Source of the DNA: Nitrosomonas sp.
Lineage (GTDB): Bacteria > Pseudomonadota > Gammaproteobacteria > Burkholderiales > Nitrosomonadaceae
Reading direction: 5' to 3'
Assembly: GCA_021582655.1 (NCBI GenBank)
Contig: CP091135.1
Location: forward strand, 818,357 to 882,356
DNA length: 64,000 bases
This document shows positions 47,411 to 57,227 of the stretch, in pieces; positions within the stretch are counted from its first letter, which is position 1, and every line of letters starts with the position of its first letter. A program made the translations under genes and the position numbers. The notes under the pieces are model-generated. The model searched no databases, had not been told where the DNA came from, and saw nothing but the letters and a program-made list of their open reading frames with translations.

Positions 47411-48514
47411 ATGAAAACCGCCGTCACTCTCTCGATTATCGTGATAATCGTCGCTTATTTTTCCTGGTGGCCGGTACCGGTCGAACCGATAAGCTGGGAC
47501 GCACCCGCCGCACCGGGGTACACCGAGGTGCATGCCCCGAACCACCGGCTGGCCGATTTGCAATTAATTTCATTGAGCGGCGGAAAAGGACCGGAGCATA
47601 TCGCGCTGGGCCGCGACGGCAAACTCTACGCATCGACAGCCGGCGGCGCCATGATACGCATGAATCCGGACGGTACTGCAGCGGAAGTATTCGTCAATAC
47701 CGGCGGACGGGTGCTGGGGTTTGATTTCGACACGAACGGCAATCTGATCGCCGCCGACGCGATACGCGGTGTACTGAAAATCGCACCGGACCGTACTGTC
47801 ACCGTATTGGCCGGCACCAGCGACGAAGGATCGGTAAGCTATCCCAACAGCCTGACGGTGGCAAGCAACGGCAAAATCTATTTCACCGATTCTTCCACAC
47901 GCTTTCCACCTTCAAGCTGGGGTGGCACATTTGAAGCGAGCGTACTGGACATTGTCGAGCAATCGGCCACTGGTCGGGTACTGGAATACGATCCGACGCA
48001 AGAGACACTGAGAACCGTAGCCAAAGGTTTAAGCTTCGCCAACGGCATTGCGCTGTCGCTAGACGAGCAAACCCTATTCGTCAATGAAACGGGGCGCTAC
48101 CGAGTGTGGAAAATCGCAATAGATGCGCACGATCTCGATGTTGCACACAAATCGCCGCAAACCAGGGTACTACTCGACAACCTGCCCGGCTACCCCGACA
48201 ATCTGATGCGCAGTCCCAACGGCAACATCTGGCTCGGCTTCGCCAAGCCGCGCAATACAATCATCGATTTCATGAGCGATAAACCTTTCCTGCGCAAAGT
48301 GGTGCTGCGTTTTCCGCGCGCGTTGTGGCCGATGCCGGAGGCTTACGGTCATGTCATCGCGTTCACCGAAGAAGGCCGCGTGGTGATTGATTGGCAGGAT
48401 CCGACCGGAATCTACCCGGAAACCACCGGTGTGACCGAAACCCTCGACCGTTTCTACATACAAAGCCTGCACGCCGACAATTTGGGTTGGCTGGCGAAAG
48501 ACCCGAATCCGTAA
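47411..48514 (+). CDS. SMP-30/strictosidine synthase-like beta-propeller protein
   Basis: A 367-residue six-bladed propeller with an N-terminal membrane segment (about residues 3-19, AVTLSIIVIIVAYFSWW), so probably anchored or exported. Blades carry LISLSGGKGPEHIALGRDGK, GFDFDTNGNLIAADA, SLTVASNGKIYFTDSS and FANGIALSLDEQTLFVNET, as in SMP-30/gluconolactonase and strictosidine-synthase families. Substrate not known; a lactonase or sugar-binding role is possible. 22 bases before the methyltransferase gene. Confidence 0.82.
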   Translation: MKTAVTLSIIVIIVAYFSWWPVPVEPISWDAPAAPGYTEVHAPNHRLADLQLISLSGGKGPEHIALGRDGKLYASTAGGAMIRMNPDGTAAEVFVNTGGRVLGFDFDTNGNLIAADAIRGVLKIAPDRTVTVLAGTSDEGSVSYPNSLTVASNGKIYFTDSSTRFPPSSWGGTFEASVLDIVEQSATGRVLEYDPTQETLRTVAKGLSFANGIALSLDEQTLFVNETGRYRVWKIAIDAHDLDVAHKSPQTRVLLDNLPGYPDNLMRSPNGNIWLGFAKPRNTIIDFMSDKPFLRKVVLRFPRALWPMPEAYGHVIAFTEEGRVVIDWQDPTGIYPETTGVTETLDRFYIQSLHADNLGWLAKDPNP

Positions 48515-48535
48515 AAGAGATAGGAAGCCGATGAT

Positions 48536-49213
48536 ATGAAAAAAAACCGCGAGTATATTCCCGCGTTTCATTTCCATGCATTGACACGCTGGTACGACCC
48601 GGTAGTTGGTTCACTATTTCCGGAAGTGAAGGTCAAAACCGCACTGATCGCGCAAACCCCGATTCATCCCGAAGAAACCATACTGGATATTGGCTGCGGC
48701 ACCGGCACACTGACGCTGCTGATCAAACAAACGCACCCGGATGCAACCGTACACGGACTCGATATCGACCCTGAAATACTGCAGATCGCGCAAGTCAAAG
48801 CCGATGCCGCCGGTATGGCGCTGCAGCTGCAACACGGTCCGGCGACACACCTGCCTTACCCGAACCAAAGTCTCGACCATGTCTTCACCAGTTTGATGAT
48901 GCACCACCTGAAAACGACTGACAAACAACGCATGTTGCAGGAAGTGTTCCGTGTACTCAAGCCCGGCGGATATTTGCACGTGGCCGATTTCGGCGCACCG
49001 CACACCGTCGGTATGCGGCTGATTTCCTTATTGATACGCCGGTTTGAGGAAATACACGACAATGCGTCGGGCTTGCTGCCGGTTTTCATGAAAGCTGCCG
49101 GGTTTGATCCGGTACGGGAAACGGGAAATTTCCGATCATTATTCGGTACCGTTACGCTGCATTGCGCCACGAAACCGTTGGTCAATCCGCCATCAATCGA
49201 TTCACTTCGATAA
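48536..49213 (+). CDS. Class I SAM-dependent methyltransferase
   Basis: A 225-residue methyltransferase of the UbiE/Methyltransf_11 type. SAM motif I is ILDIGCGTGTLTLLI near residues 49-63, motif II GLDIDPEILQIAQ near 75-87, and the post-III stretch VLKPGGYLHVADFG near 139-152. Its substrate is unknown. The 3' end overlaps the convergent sulfotransferase gene by 32 bases. Confidence 0.88.
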   Translation: MKKNREYIPAFHFHALTRWYDPVVGSLFPEVKVKTALIAQTPIHPEETILDIGCGTGTLTLLIKQTHPDATVHGLDIDPEILQIAQVKADAAGMALQLQHGPATHLPYPNQSLDHVFTSLMMHHLKTTDKQRMLQEVFRVLKPGGYLHVADFGAPHTVGMRLISLLIRRFEEIHDNASGLLPVFMKAAGFDPVRETGNFRSLFGTVTLHCATKPLVNPPSIDSLR

Positions 49214-50036
49214 ACCAGCTGCAGTCGCAATAAGGCTTGTTGCGCAGCATGGTGCGATAATCTTCCGGCAAACCGCGCAGCATTGCCCGAAACTCGAGCC
49301 GGTCTTGCGCCGTAATCACGGTCGGACCGATCCACGGCGTCCGATTACGGCGCAAATTCAGATCGAACGGTGTTTGATGCGGTAACTCGAAAAAGTGTGC
49401 CATATCCTTCAGCACCGCTTCGCGCTTGAGATCAACATCCACATCGATGAAAAACACCCGATTCCGCCAGGCATGGTCGCGGATCAACCGCAGTGCACGG
49501 TATTCAATTTCCAGCCATTGCAACAAATAAAACTGCAAGCGCGTGATCGCCGTCGGAAAATGCCGAAACAGCGCCTCCTGCCCCGTCAACGCCCAGCGGA
49601 ACCGACGTTCGCCGGTATCACCGGTGTAATCGACAAACGGCAAGCGCAATTTCCGTATCATTTGCTCTCTGACATGCTCACTTTTCGCCACCAGTAGCGG
49701 ATGACGCACCAAATGAATAAAACCCGGGTTGCGCAACAACGTTCCGGCATGCCGGTTGAAGGCTTTCAAAAACGCATGATTGGATTCCAGATAAAACGGC
49801 TCCCGGCATTGTGCGATAAAACGGCATTTCCGCGCCAATACGGGCATCAGCGCAACATCATCACCCCGTGTATTCCACTCGATGGGCTTGCCGAACAATG
49901 TGGGATTGCCCGGCGTAAGATAGGGCTCGTGAGTGGTGTAACACCGTTCGATGTTCTTGGCAAAGAAGCCGGCAAGATAACTGGTACCGGAACGGCCACT
50001 GGCAAGTGTGAAAAGCGTGAGCTTGGTATCGTGCAT
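49182..50036 (-). CDS. Sulfotransferase-like protein
   Basis: A 284-residue protein with sulfotransferase hallmarks: the 5'-phosphosulfate-binding loop LASGRSGTSYLAGFF near residues 11-25 and a 3'-phosphate region FIHLVRHPLLVAKSEHV near 109-125. Sulfotransferases take sulfate from PAPS. Its acceptor is unknown, possibly a surface glycan given the neighbourhood. If the fused APS kinase domain in CysN is inactive, PAPS would have to come from another kinase. Confidence 0.8.
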   Translation of the reverse strand: MHDTKLTLFTLASGRSGTSYLAGFFAKNIERCYTTHEPYLTPGNPTLFGKPIEWNTRGDDVALMPVLARKCRFIAQCREPFYLESNHAFLKAFNRHAGTLLRNPGFIHLVRHPLLVAKSEHVREQMIRKLRLPFVDYTGDTGERRFRWALTGQEALFRHFPTAITRLQFYLLQWLEIEYRALRLIRDHAWRNRVFFIDVDVDLKREAVLKDMAHFFELPHQTPFDLNLRRNRTPWIGPTVITAQDRLEFRAMLRGLPEDYRTMLRNKPYCDCSWFIEVNRLMAD

Positions 50037-50527
50037 GGCGTTGAATGATCCGGAAGACGAATCCCCCTCTTATTCGGCATTATACCGGACGGTGCAAACC
50101 GGTGTTGTTGGCAGCGATAAAGACGCCGCGGAGAGTAGCAAGGTTTTCCCTGATTGATACTCCCCCCAAAAACTGCATGCACGCACGACGCAGCAAAATC
50201 AAAATAACATCATCTCTCGGACTCATCAATTTTCAAAATCCAGCGCTTGATTGCATAAATTTAATGTCATTCCCAGAAATAATCACTATATAAAGCATAT
50301 GGCGATTATTTTAATGACACAGCGAATTCTTGCAATTAGGCACCCGCACCTCCGATGTGACTTTTGCCACAGACAAAAGCTGGCGGATTATCAACAATAA
50401 ATGACTTGGAATGCGACTAAAACCAATACTCTTGTGCGAATGCATGTAATAAAAATCATGAGCGAAACAACATCATTAACAACAAATCATGGTTCGCTAA
50501 TTTTGTATCAATTGGAGGATCCATCAC
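50037..50527. other. AT-rich intergenic gap before the metalloprotease gene
   Basis: A 490-base stretch with no supported gene. The part near the next start is AT-rich and ends in the ribosome-binding site GGAGGATCCATCACATG. I see no tRNA or repeat. Confidence 0.5.
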
Positions 50528-51376
50528 ATGATCAATAAACAATCGACCTCACTCAGAATTAATGAAAAGACATTTAATTCATTAGACGAATTTGCACTTC
50601 AAGGACGGGGATGCGCTACCACCCGTCCCAATCATTATCAAATTGAACGAAACGACGAGCGACTTCGGGTAGCACGGATTGATATTCAACGTATCGAGTC
50701 AATCGAAATTGATGTGCAATTTATTCATATCCTAGATGAACATAAAGGAAAAATTACCGAGGATCAGCGCAATCAGCAAATCAAGGTACTGAATGATGCA
50801 TTTAAACCGGTCGGTATCACTTTCAGGTACTCGCCAAATCATACAAAAGAGCACTCCAATCGCGAGTGGTTTAAGATGGATCACGGCAGTGCGGCCGAGA
50901 GACAGGCTAAATCAGCACTTCGTTCCAGCCCGGAAAGGCATCTGAATTTTTATACAGCGGGCTTACGGGGCGGATTGCTAGGATGGGCAACCTTCCCGTG
51001 GGAATTGGAAGGTGATCGAGATCGTGATGGCATCGTCATTTTACACTCGACACTTCCCGGCGGCAGTGCCGCACCATATAACTTAGGAATGACCGCTGTC
51101 CATGAAATTGGGCATTGGCTTGGGCTCTATCATACATTTCAGGGCGGATGTGACGCATTCGGCGATCACGTTGGAGACACGCCAAGTCACTCTGGACCCA
51201 ATTCTGGAACACCTGATGATTCAATGCCACACAATGCCTGTAAGGCAGAAGAAAAAGCACCGGTGCACAACTACATGAATTATTCCAATGATCAATGGCT
51301 TACAGAGTTCACCCCGGGTCAAATCGAACGTATCAAGATGCACATTTCCGAATATCGCAGTGATTTTATTGTATGA
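50528..51376 (+). CDS. M43-type (pappalysin-like) zinc metalloprotease
   Basis: A 282-residue protein. The zinc motif HEIGHWLGLYHTF (HExxHxxGxxH) lies near residues 192-204, followed by the CDAFGDHVGDTP segment and a Met-turn MNYSND near 258. This is the metzincin pattern of peptidase M43. The first 30 residues (MINKQSTSLRINEKTFNSLD) lack a clear signal peptide, so it may be exported by another route or act inside the cell. Base composition is clearly lower in GC than the flanking genes. Strong GGAGG ribosome site. Followed after 111 bases by a tyrosinase-like gene. Confidence 0.87.
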   Translation: MINKQSTSLRINEKTFNSLDEFALQGRGCATTRPNHYQIERNDERLRVARIDIQRIESIEIDVQFIHILDEHKGKITEDQRNQQIKVLNDAFKPVGITFRYSPNHTKEHSNREWFKMDHGSAAERQAKSALRSSPERHLNFYTAGLRGGLLGWATFPWELEGDRDRDGIVILHSTLPGGSAAPYNLGMTAVHEIGHWLGLYHTFQGGCDAFGDHVGDTPSHSGPNSGTPDDSMPHNACKAEEKAPVHNYMNYSNDQWLTEFTPGQIERIKMHISEYRSDFIV

Positions 51377-51487
51377 GCGCTTTCCAGGCGACTGACCGGA
51401 TGTATGCCCTAAAAGCCGGGATTAGCTTTTTATTGACGATAACCTGATCAATCTTATATCAATTTAACAAAGGAAAGGAGATCCATC

Positions 51488-52309
51488 ATGACAGATGAGC
51501 GCATGCCTGAAGAAATGATTTTTTGGATGAATCAAAAAGGATGGGGTTCGCATCATGAACAGTGGCATTTCGAACGGAGGTGGGATTTTTGGCACGCAAT
51601 TGCCTCACAACCGCAACACCCATCCTGGGTTGATGATCTTATCGACGATGCCCGCGCAAAAGGATGGAGTCGTGCATCAACTCAGGAAGGCGCAGCAGGA
51701 AATGGTGAAGATTTTCTTTTTATGCACCGAGCAATGTTTCAATTGCTTGCTGACAACTTTCCTCAACACTTGCATTTTCTTCGTGGCTGGAACACTCCCC
51801 CTCAAGACCCAAACGACCCGGATGATAGTTTGCCCTCATCTCAATCTGGAGTGCCCGGCAATACCTTTGATATAAACATGGCGTCCGCTATCACCAAGAT
51901 TGAAGCCCGTAACCCTTCTTTTTCCACAGATGATGAATTCGGTCTTTTTCTCGAAACAAATCTTAGGCCAGCCCCGGAAGATCCTTTAGCCAGAAGCCCT
52001 GATCCAGGGGCCGGTCTCCATAATTACTTACACAACCGCTGGTCCGACGATCAAAGCCCCATTAATCTTGGCGATCCCACAGTAAATATTTTCAACCAAA
52101 GATTCTGGAAGCTTCATGGATGGATTGATTATTTCTGGTGGAGATTTCGGAAACATAAAGGATTGGATAATTCTTCAGCCTATCAAACAAAAATAACCTT
52201 CTACATGAATATGATGAATCAAGACGTTCATCACCACGATTTTGCACATGTAATGCGGGTTACCGGGATAAAGTCGACACACAATATTTTTGCTTTCGAT
52301 TTTCCATAA
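51488..52309 (+). CDS. Tyrosinase/hemocyanin-like di-copper protein
   Basis: A 273-residue protein with a type 3 copper pattern. Putative CuA region: HHEQWHFERRWDFWHAIAS near residues 18-36 and FLFMHRAMFQLLADNFP near 76-92 (FxxxHR-like). Putative CuB region: LHNYLHNRWSDD near 175 (HxxxH), then DPTVNIFNQRFWKLHGWID near 195-213, whose His would be the third ligand. No classical thioether or signal peptide is visible. If real, it may oxidise phenols or oxygenate aromatics. Start follows AAAGGAGATCCATC. The call is by motif only and a domain search is needed. Confidence 0.55.
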   Translation: MTDERMPEEMIFWMNQKGWGSHHEQWHFERRWDFWHAIASQPQHPSWVDDLIDDARAKGWSRASTQEGAAGNGEDFLFMHRAMFQLLADNFPQHLHFLRGWNTPPQDPNDPDDSLPSSQSGVPGNTFDINMASAITKIEARNPSFSTDDEFGLFLETNLRPAPEDPLARSPDPGAGLHNYLHNRWSDDQSPINLGDPTVNIFNQRFWKLHGWIDYFWWRFRKHKGLDNSSAYQTKITFYMNMMNQDVHHHDFAHVMRVTGIKSTHNIFAFDFP

Positions 52310-52490
52310 TCTGTAAATATCAGCTATCAATCCAAGGAACACCGAATAAATGCCGCCTCGAGCAAAACAACAAATCTATTAGCTATTAAATTGATTATTA
52401 AAATTTTCCACCTACACTCGGAATGATAAAACTGAATTATCCGGCGCCCTAATTCCCGGTGAAAAGCATTCACTACTTAAGGAGAATCAG

Positions 52491-53825
52491 ATGAAATCGC
52501 CACTTCATAGCAATACTTTCTTAGCATCAGCCATTTTTGCGTTATCACTCGCCGGCTGTGGAACAATTAAATCAACCAGTCACGGAATTCCGGCCAGTAC
52601 CGTTGGCATTGAGTATTTTCTGCCCGCTCAACGCATAAAAGTAGAGCTTTACAGAAATATTAAAGAAGACGAATTTCCGAGATTTAAAATCCTCATCGGT
52701 CCTGGCATTTCCTATGCGGATAATCAGAAACCTTATACGTTGAAATATGAGCGCAGCGTATTTAACGACGAACACTTGTGTGTTGCCCGAACGACCGAAG
52801 GCTTACTGAGCACAGTTCAATTTTCAACAGCGAATCGAGCAGGCGATATTTTAATCAGGGCTGCCGAGACAGCCGTGATGGCTCTGACCGCTATCGGGGG
52901 AGCGCCACCAATCGGAATTCCATCGGCAAGAATTGCCTCATTATCCGAAGCCGAAAAAGAAGCGGCCCGAAAACAAGTGTTACAACACTTAATTCGACTT
53001 TCGGAAGTTAAACCGGAAAGCGATCAATTTGAGCTTATTTATATCAGCCTTTTTGATCTTCAGAAACGTAATGAAACAGACGAAGCCGAAAATAATATCA
53101 AGGAGATACTCTGGAATGAATTGAAAGAACTTGGATCGCGAAAAAGCTTAACATTTAATGAAAATCATTTAAAAATTTCTTTTCAAAACATAAACGAGCA
53201 GCTTAAAGCAAAGGCAAATTCGCGGGAACCAATAGATCAACCTCAAACCTGTACCGATGCCAACAATCATTCGAAAGGGGGAGTCATTTATTATAGAACC
53301 CAAACCACTCACCCCATGAAAGTATCTTTGATGCATGAATATTCGCCGCAGGGAACTGCATTAGGAATAGCAACCGTTCCGGCATTTGACAATGATTCCG
53401 AACAATGCATAAACATAGAGCGAGAATTCCTAGTAAGAAAAGTCAGTCGCTTTGATTTTACAAATGGAATATTGACGGGGGTATCGATCAACACGCCCAG
53501 CATCGCGCTGGCTGCCGCAGAACTTCCGTTAAGGATGGGTAGTGCTGTTATTGAAATGCCAGCTTCTTTCTTTACCGCAATCGGAAGATCTTTTAGTGCA
53601 CAAACCGCGTTAGCTGGGCGGGAAATTGAACTCATCAACGCGCTGGCAAAATTACAATCAACCCGGGCCAATCCCGACAGCGCATCGACTGTCACAGCAA
53701 CGGCCCCTAGCGGAGCACCGCCACAACTTGGCACAACATTACCGCAAGTAGCCGATCCGTATAAACCTCTAGGTAGCTTAGCTATCACATTAACGTGTTG
53801 GGGTGCAGATAACAATCCCAGATAA
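52491..53825 (+). CDS. Lipoprotein of unknown function
   Basis: A 444-residue lipoprotein. The lipobox SLAGC lies near residue 24, after a hydrophobic segment. The rest shows mixed charged helices (EAEKEAARKQVLQHLIRLSE near 158) and a Ser/Ala/Pro-rich low-complexity C-terminus (SASTVTATAPSGAPPQLG near 400). I do not recognise the family. It is the third gene of the AT-rich module with the metalloprotease and tyrosinase-like genes, and is followed by a strong inverted repeat. Confidence 0.75.
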   Translation: MKSPLHSNTFLASAIFALSLAGCGTIKSTSHGIPASTVGIEYFLPAQRIKVELYRNIKEDEFPRFKILIGPGISYADNQKPYTLKYERSVFNDEHLCVARTTEGLLSTVQFSTANRAGDILIRAAETAVMALTAIGGAPPIGIPSARIASLSEAEKEAARKQVLQHLIRLSEVKPESDQFELIYISLFDLQKRNETDEAENNIKEILWNELKELGSRKSLTFNENHLKISFQNINEQLKAKANSREPIDQPQTCTDANNHSKGGVIYYRTQTTHPMKVSLMHEYSPQGTALGIATVPAFDNDSEQCINIEREFLVRKVSRFDFTNGILTGVSINTPSIALAAAELPLRMGSAVIEMPASFFTAIGRSFSAQTALAGREIELINALAKLQSTRANPDSASTVTATAPSGAPPQLGTTLPQVADPYKPLGSLAITLTCWGADNNPR

Positions 53826-53884
53826 GGCCGGGAAAATGCGTTAATGAACGATCCATCCAAGATCATTCGAATCTACTTATTCCA

Positions 53885-53919
53885 GAATTGATCTGACAGC
53901 TTGATTGTCAGATCAATTC
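53885..53919. repeat. Perfect 14-bp inverted repeat
   Basis: GAATTGATCTGACA, a 7-base loop, TGTCAGATCAATTC. It lies 60 bases past the lipoprotein stop. There is no T-run, so it may be a terminator-like structure, a processing hairpin or a protein-binding palindrome. Confidence 0.8.
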
Positions 53920-54064
53920 AGTTGTACACAAAATAGCAATCACCGTATCTCTCTATCTTTGCGTTAATTAAAGCTTGCATGGATGCTCGCCCGCAATACA
54001 TTAAAAAGATTCATAAAACCGAACATATGCCACAACCATAGCAGTACCTCCGCCATCTCCGATA

Positions 54065-54757
54065 CTATTTCCTGCGCGCCACAATCAAGCCGTCGCGTGT
54101 CGGGTTGATAAACGCATCAAAATCCGAATCGTTAAAGATCAGCCGGTTATGTTCGACAATCGCCGCTGTCGATCCCATCGCCGGGTCCTGATACGCCGGC
54201 ATGGTCACCCGCCCCTGCCACAACACATTATCAGCGATATACAACCCGCCGGAGCGGATTCTGTCTTTGGCCATCAACCAGATTTGCGGATAATCGCCTT
54301 TGTCGACGTCGTTATAACAGATGTCGAACAACCCGCCGGTTTGCGCGAAAACCTCCTGCGCCAAACCAACGTTGAATTGCACCCGCGACCATAAATCGGC
54401 TTGCGTCAGGTATTGTGCGGCGCGCTCCCGGTTGGCCGGGTCGGCGTCGCTGCAAATCACCGAGCCGTCCTCACCCACCGCCCGCGCAAACCAGTACGCC
54501 GAATACCCGTAACCGCTGCCGAATTCAAATACGCGCTTGGCATTCACCATGCTCGCCTGCGTTTGCAAAAACACGCCGGCCAGACGATTAACGATGGGAA
54601 AACGATGCATGTGCGCATATTCCTCCATGTCCGCCAATACCGGATGATCAGTGGAAGCAACCAATCCGCGCATGTACGCTTCAATCGCCGGATCGACAGG
54701 TGTAATCCGGTTGGCGTTATTCACCGCATTGTTTATTATTGAACGATCAGCACACAT
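54065..54757 (-). CDS. O-methyltransferase
   Basis: A 230-residue methyltransferase of the caffeoyl-CoA/catechol O-methyltransferase family (Methyltransf_3). Motif I is VFEFGSGYGYSAYWFARAV near residues 78-96; acidic SICSDADP-like VICSDADP follows, and YNDVDKGDYPQIW near 145 holds a metal Asp. Acceptor unknown. It may modify the glycan made by the adjacent cluster, or be unrelated. Confidence 0.85.
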   Translation of the reverse strand: MCADRSIINNAVNNANRITPVDPAIEAYMRGLVASTDHPVLADMEEYAHMHRFPIVNRLAGVFLQTQASMVNAKRVFEFGSGYGYSAYWFARAVGEDGSVICSDADPANRERAAQYLTQADLWSRVQFNVGLAQEVFAQTGGLFDICYNDVDKGDYPQIWLMAKDRIRSGGLYIADNVLWQGRVTMPAYQDPAMGSTAAIVEHNRLIFNDSDFDAFINPTRDGLIVARRK

Positions 54758-54855
54758 TTTTCCTCCGAGTCGTTATCAAACCGATACAAGCCATGCAACA
54801 CACACTGCACGGAATTTCTCAAACGCACGCACAAATTCTTCGATGCAACGCGCTC

Positions 54856-56196
54856 TTATCTTGTGTCATCGGTCGTTGCCGCGCACTCTTGCCAATGCAT
54901 GGCAATCGCCGTGATCAGCAGCAACAGCACCGGTGTGCGGCTGAATAGCAAAAAGGTATCCGTCAACCCGGCCAGCAGCAAGAAACCGACCAACCCCGAG
55001 CCCAACAACATCAACCGGTTGCGTCGCAACGCTTGAAACCAGCCCCATAAAACAAATCCCAATGCCAGCATACCGGGCACACCGACATGCATGCCGATTT
55101 CTATCCAATCGTTATGAAAATGCGAAGTCTGCTGAAATGCAGGCAAATTCCGGTAACGTCCGTTCTTGTAGGTTTCGATCGCACGATCGAAATAATCCGC
55201 CGCCATGCCGGTGCCATACCCCGTCCACGGCCGCTCCAAAATCGCATGCACACCCACATCCCACATCGCGAGCCGGTACCCCAGGCTGGAACCGTAGTTG
55301 CCCTGCTGCAGCAACGCGATATCGTGGTTCATCTGTTGCCATCGAGCCTGAAACGCGCTGCTGTTCCATGCGAATAGCGTCGACACTGCCACCAGTGCAA
55401 GCACCAGCATCAGCAATTTGTTCAGTTCGGCACGATAGCGCAAGCATACGATCAGCAGCACGGCGGCGAGTGCCGCCAGCAACAACACGCGACCATGCTG
55501 ATGAAACTGCACCAACAGCAACGCCGCAGCAAGTACCCCGAATAATGTTCGCTGCAACGCCATCCGGCTTATGCAGGCAAGGCCGACGAAGGTGACAACG
55601 CCCGCACCCAGCATCGCCGAAAAACTCAAATACGACATCCCCAGCAATGCAATTCCTTGTTCGTCATGCATCAGCCATTGATAAATACCTAACCCCAGAA
55701 CCACCGCGTATCCGGTCAGCAATCCACCCAACGCCCATGGCAAGCGTTGCCGGTTCAACAACACATAAAACGGGATAAAAATCAGCAACACAAAGTACTT
55801 CAGCCATTTCATCCGCCCGTCCAGCGGCGCTTCACTCCATGTCAGCCCGAGCAACAGCAGGATGCATAGCGCCAGCAGTGCTTGCACCAATGGCAATCGC
55901 ACCACCTGATGCAAACGATACAAGCCGCCATCCATAATGCACACAACAACCAATAGCGGAAAAGAAAACGCGTTCAACCCGCTGTGCCAAAAACCGGCGC
56001 ACACCAATAACAATACCAGACGAACCAACCACTCCCGTTTAGCAGGTCCGAACACAGGCGCAGGCGCACAGGCGTCGATCTTCGACAAACGGCCATGCTC
56101 CGCTTGCTGCTGCCTTGCATCGGGAGCGTTTCTCAACGGTTTGCAAGGATATCCCGTCGGCATAAATCGCGGCGTCAATCCGCCATGCCTCACCAT
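54856..56196 (-). CDS. O-antigen ligase/polymerase family membrane protein
   Basis: A 446-residue integral membrane protein with about ten hydrophobic helices. The Wzy_C signature region is seen as RPWTGYGTGMAADYF near residue 330 and a large loop with HNDWIEIGMHVGVPGMLAL near 365. This group joins or polymerises surface polysaccharide on the periplasmic side. The start is unclear: the ATG at 56196 overlaps the glycosyltransferase stop by seven bases, and a further ATG lies at 56163; the long frame to 56277 would overlap the neighbour by almost 90 bases. Confidence 0.82.
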   Translation of the reverse strand: MVRHGGLTPRFMPTGYPCKPLRNAPDARQQQAEHGRLSKIDACAPAPVFGPAKREWLVRLVLLLVCAGFWHSGLNAFSFPLLVVVCIMDGGLYRLHQVVRLPLVQALLALCILLLLGLTWSEAPLDGRMKWLKYFVLLIFIPFYVLLNRQRLPWALGGLLTGYAVVLGLGIYQWLMHDEQGIALLGMSYLSFSAMLGAGVVTFVGLACISRMALQRTLFGVLAAALLLVQFHQHGRVLLLAALAAVLLIVCLRYRAELNKLLMLVLALVAVSTLFAWNSSAFQARWQQMNHDIALLQQGNYGSSLGYRLAMWDVGVHAILERPWTGYGTGMAADYFDRAIETYKNGRYRNLPAFQQTSHFHNDWIEIGMHVGVPGMLALGFVLWGWFQALRRNRLMLLGSGLVGFLLLAGLTDTFLLFSRTPVLLLLITAIAMHWQECAATTDDTR

Positions 56197-57200
56197 TCCC
56201 GCAGCGGCAGTCTGTACACCCGCGCCAATAGCTTCAACCAAACGCGCGTACTCCTGGAAACACCCGGTAGCAGCCAAATCACGGTGATACGCTTATCTGC
56301 GCGCAACCAGCCGCGCATCGCCAATGCCATCAGCGCGCCGAAACGAATCACCTTATGGCGCATTTGCAGGCACAGCAACCGGGGAGATCCGGTCGCCGTC
56401 AGCCAATGCAACCGGCCGCCCTGACGCATCACTTGCACGAACGCATCGGTAATCGCAACCGGCAATCCGGTCGACGGATAAGCGCCTGAAACCGCCAATA
56501 CATTCTGGCGCGCCAGCGGATAACGTGAAAAATACAACGCACGGTTTCTACGCACCAATTCGTGATAGTCCTTGCCGCGCCCGAATGATGCACCAGTTGT
56601 ATGCCGTACTTTGGCATCGGGATGCACTCCCATGCGCCATCCTTGATGGTCCAAGCGACGCCCCAAATCGGTATCTTCGTAATAGCCGCGCCCGAATTGC
56701 GCATCGAAACCGCCAAGTGACACAAACACCGCACGGCGCATCAAAAAAGCATACCCCCTGAAACGGTAGGTGGCGATATACCCGCCGGGACAACGCAGAT
56801 AACGCCCCAATTTTCCATCCGACACATTGTCTTCAATCGGACTGATGACCGCCAACGCGGGATCTGCATCCATAGCGGCACACAGCCAGGATAAGCAGGG
56901 GTACAAAATTTCGATATCGGAGTTCAGCACCAGCACCCAATCGGCATCAGAACGCGATACCGCCTGATTGACCGATCGGCCGTAACCTTGATTCATCGGC
57001 GCATGGTAAACGATGATTTGAGGATGCGCCAAACCGGCAAGCATCGCACGGGTATCCGCATCCGAGGCATCGTCGTGAATCAGGACGGTTCGAATTGCCG
57101 GACCGAGGCGGGTGATCACGGAATCGACGCACCGCTTGGTCAGTTCCGGTGCGTTATACACCGGAATAATCACATCGATGACCGGAACGGGAGCGTGCAT
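56190..57200 (-). CDS. Glycosyltransferase family 2
   Basis: A 336-residue GT-A transferase. Opening DVIIPVYNAPELTKRCVDS, then DDASDADT near 46, and the metal/donor motif LVLNSDIEIL near 90-99. A later YEDTDLGRRLDHQGWRMGVHP segment near 169-188 contributes the ED catalytic/acceptor motif. Sits between the O-antigen ligase and the FkbM gene on the same strand. Confidence 0.9.
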   Translation of the reverse strand: MHAPVPVIDVIIPVYNAPELTKRCVDSVITRLGPAIRTVLIHDDASDADTRAMLAGLAHPQIIVYHAPMNQGYGRSVNQAVSRSDADWVLVLNSDIEILYPCLSWLCAAMDADPALAVISPIEDNVSDGKLGRYLRCPGGYIATYRFRGYAFLMRRAVFVSLGGFDAQFGRGYYEDTDLGRRLDHQGWRMGVHPDAKVRHTTGASFGRGKDYHELVRRNRALYFSRYPLARQNVLAVSGAYPSTGLPVAITDAFVQVMRQGGRLHWLTATGSPRLLCLQMRHKVIRFGALMALAMRGWLRADKRITVIWLLPGVSRSTRVWLKLLARVYRLPLREW

Positions 57201-57227
57201 GATGAGCTGCCGGCAGGGGTCCGCGCG

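Noticed and set aside
48536-50036. Convergent overlap of methyltransferase and sulfotransferase genes as antisense regulation
   Set aside because: A 32-base tail-to-tail overlap is common in compact genomes and shows nothing further.
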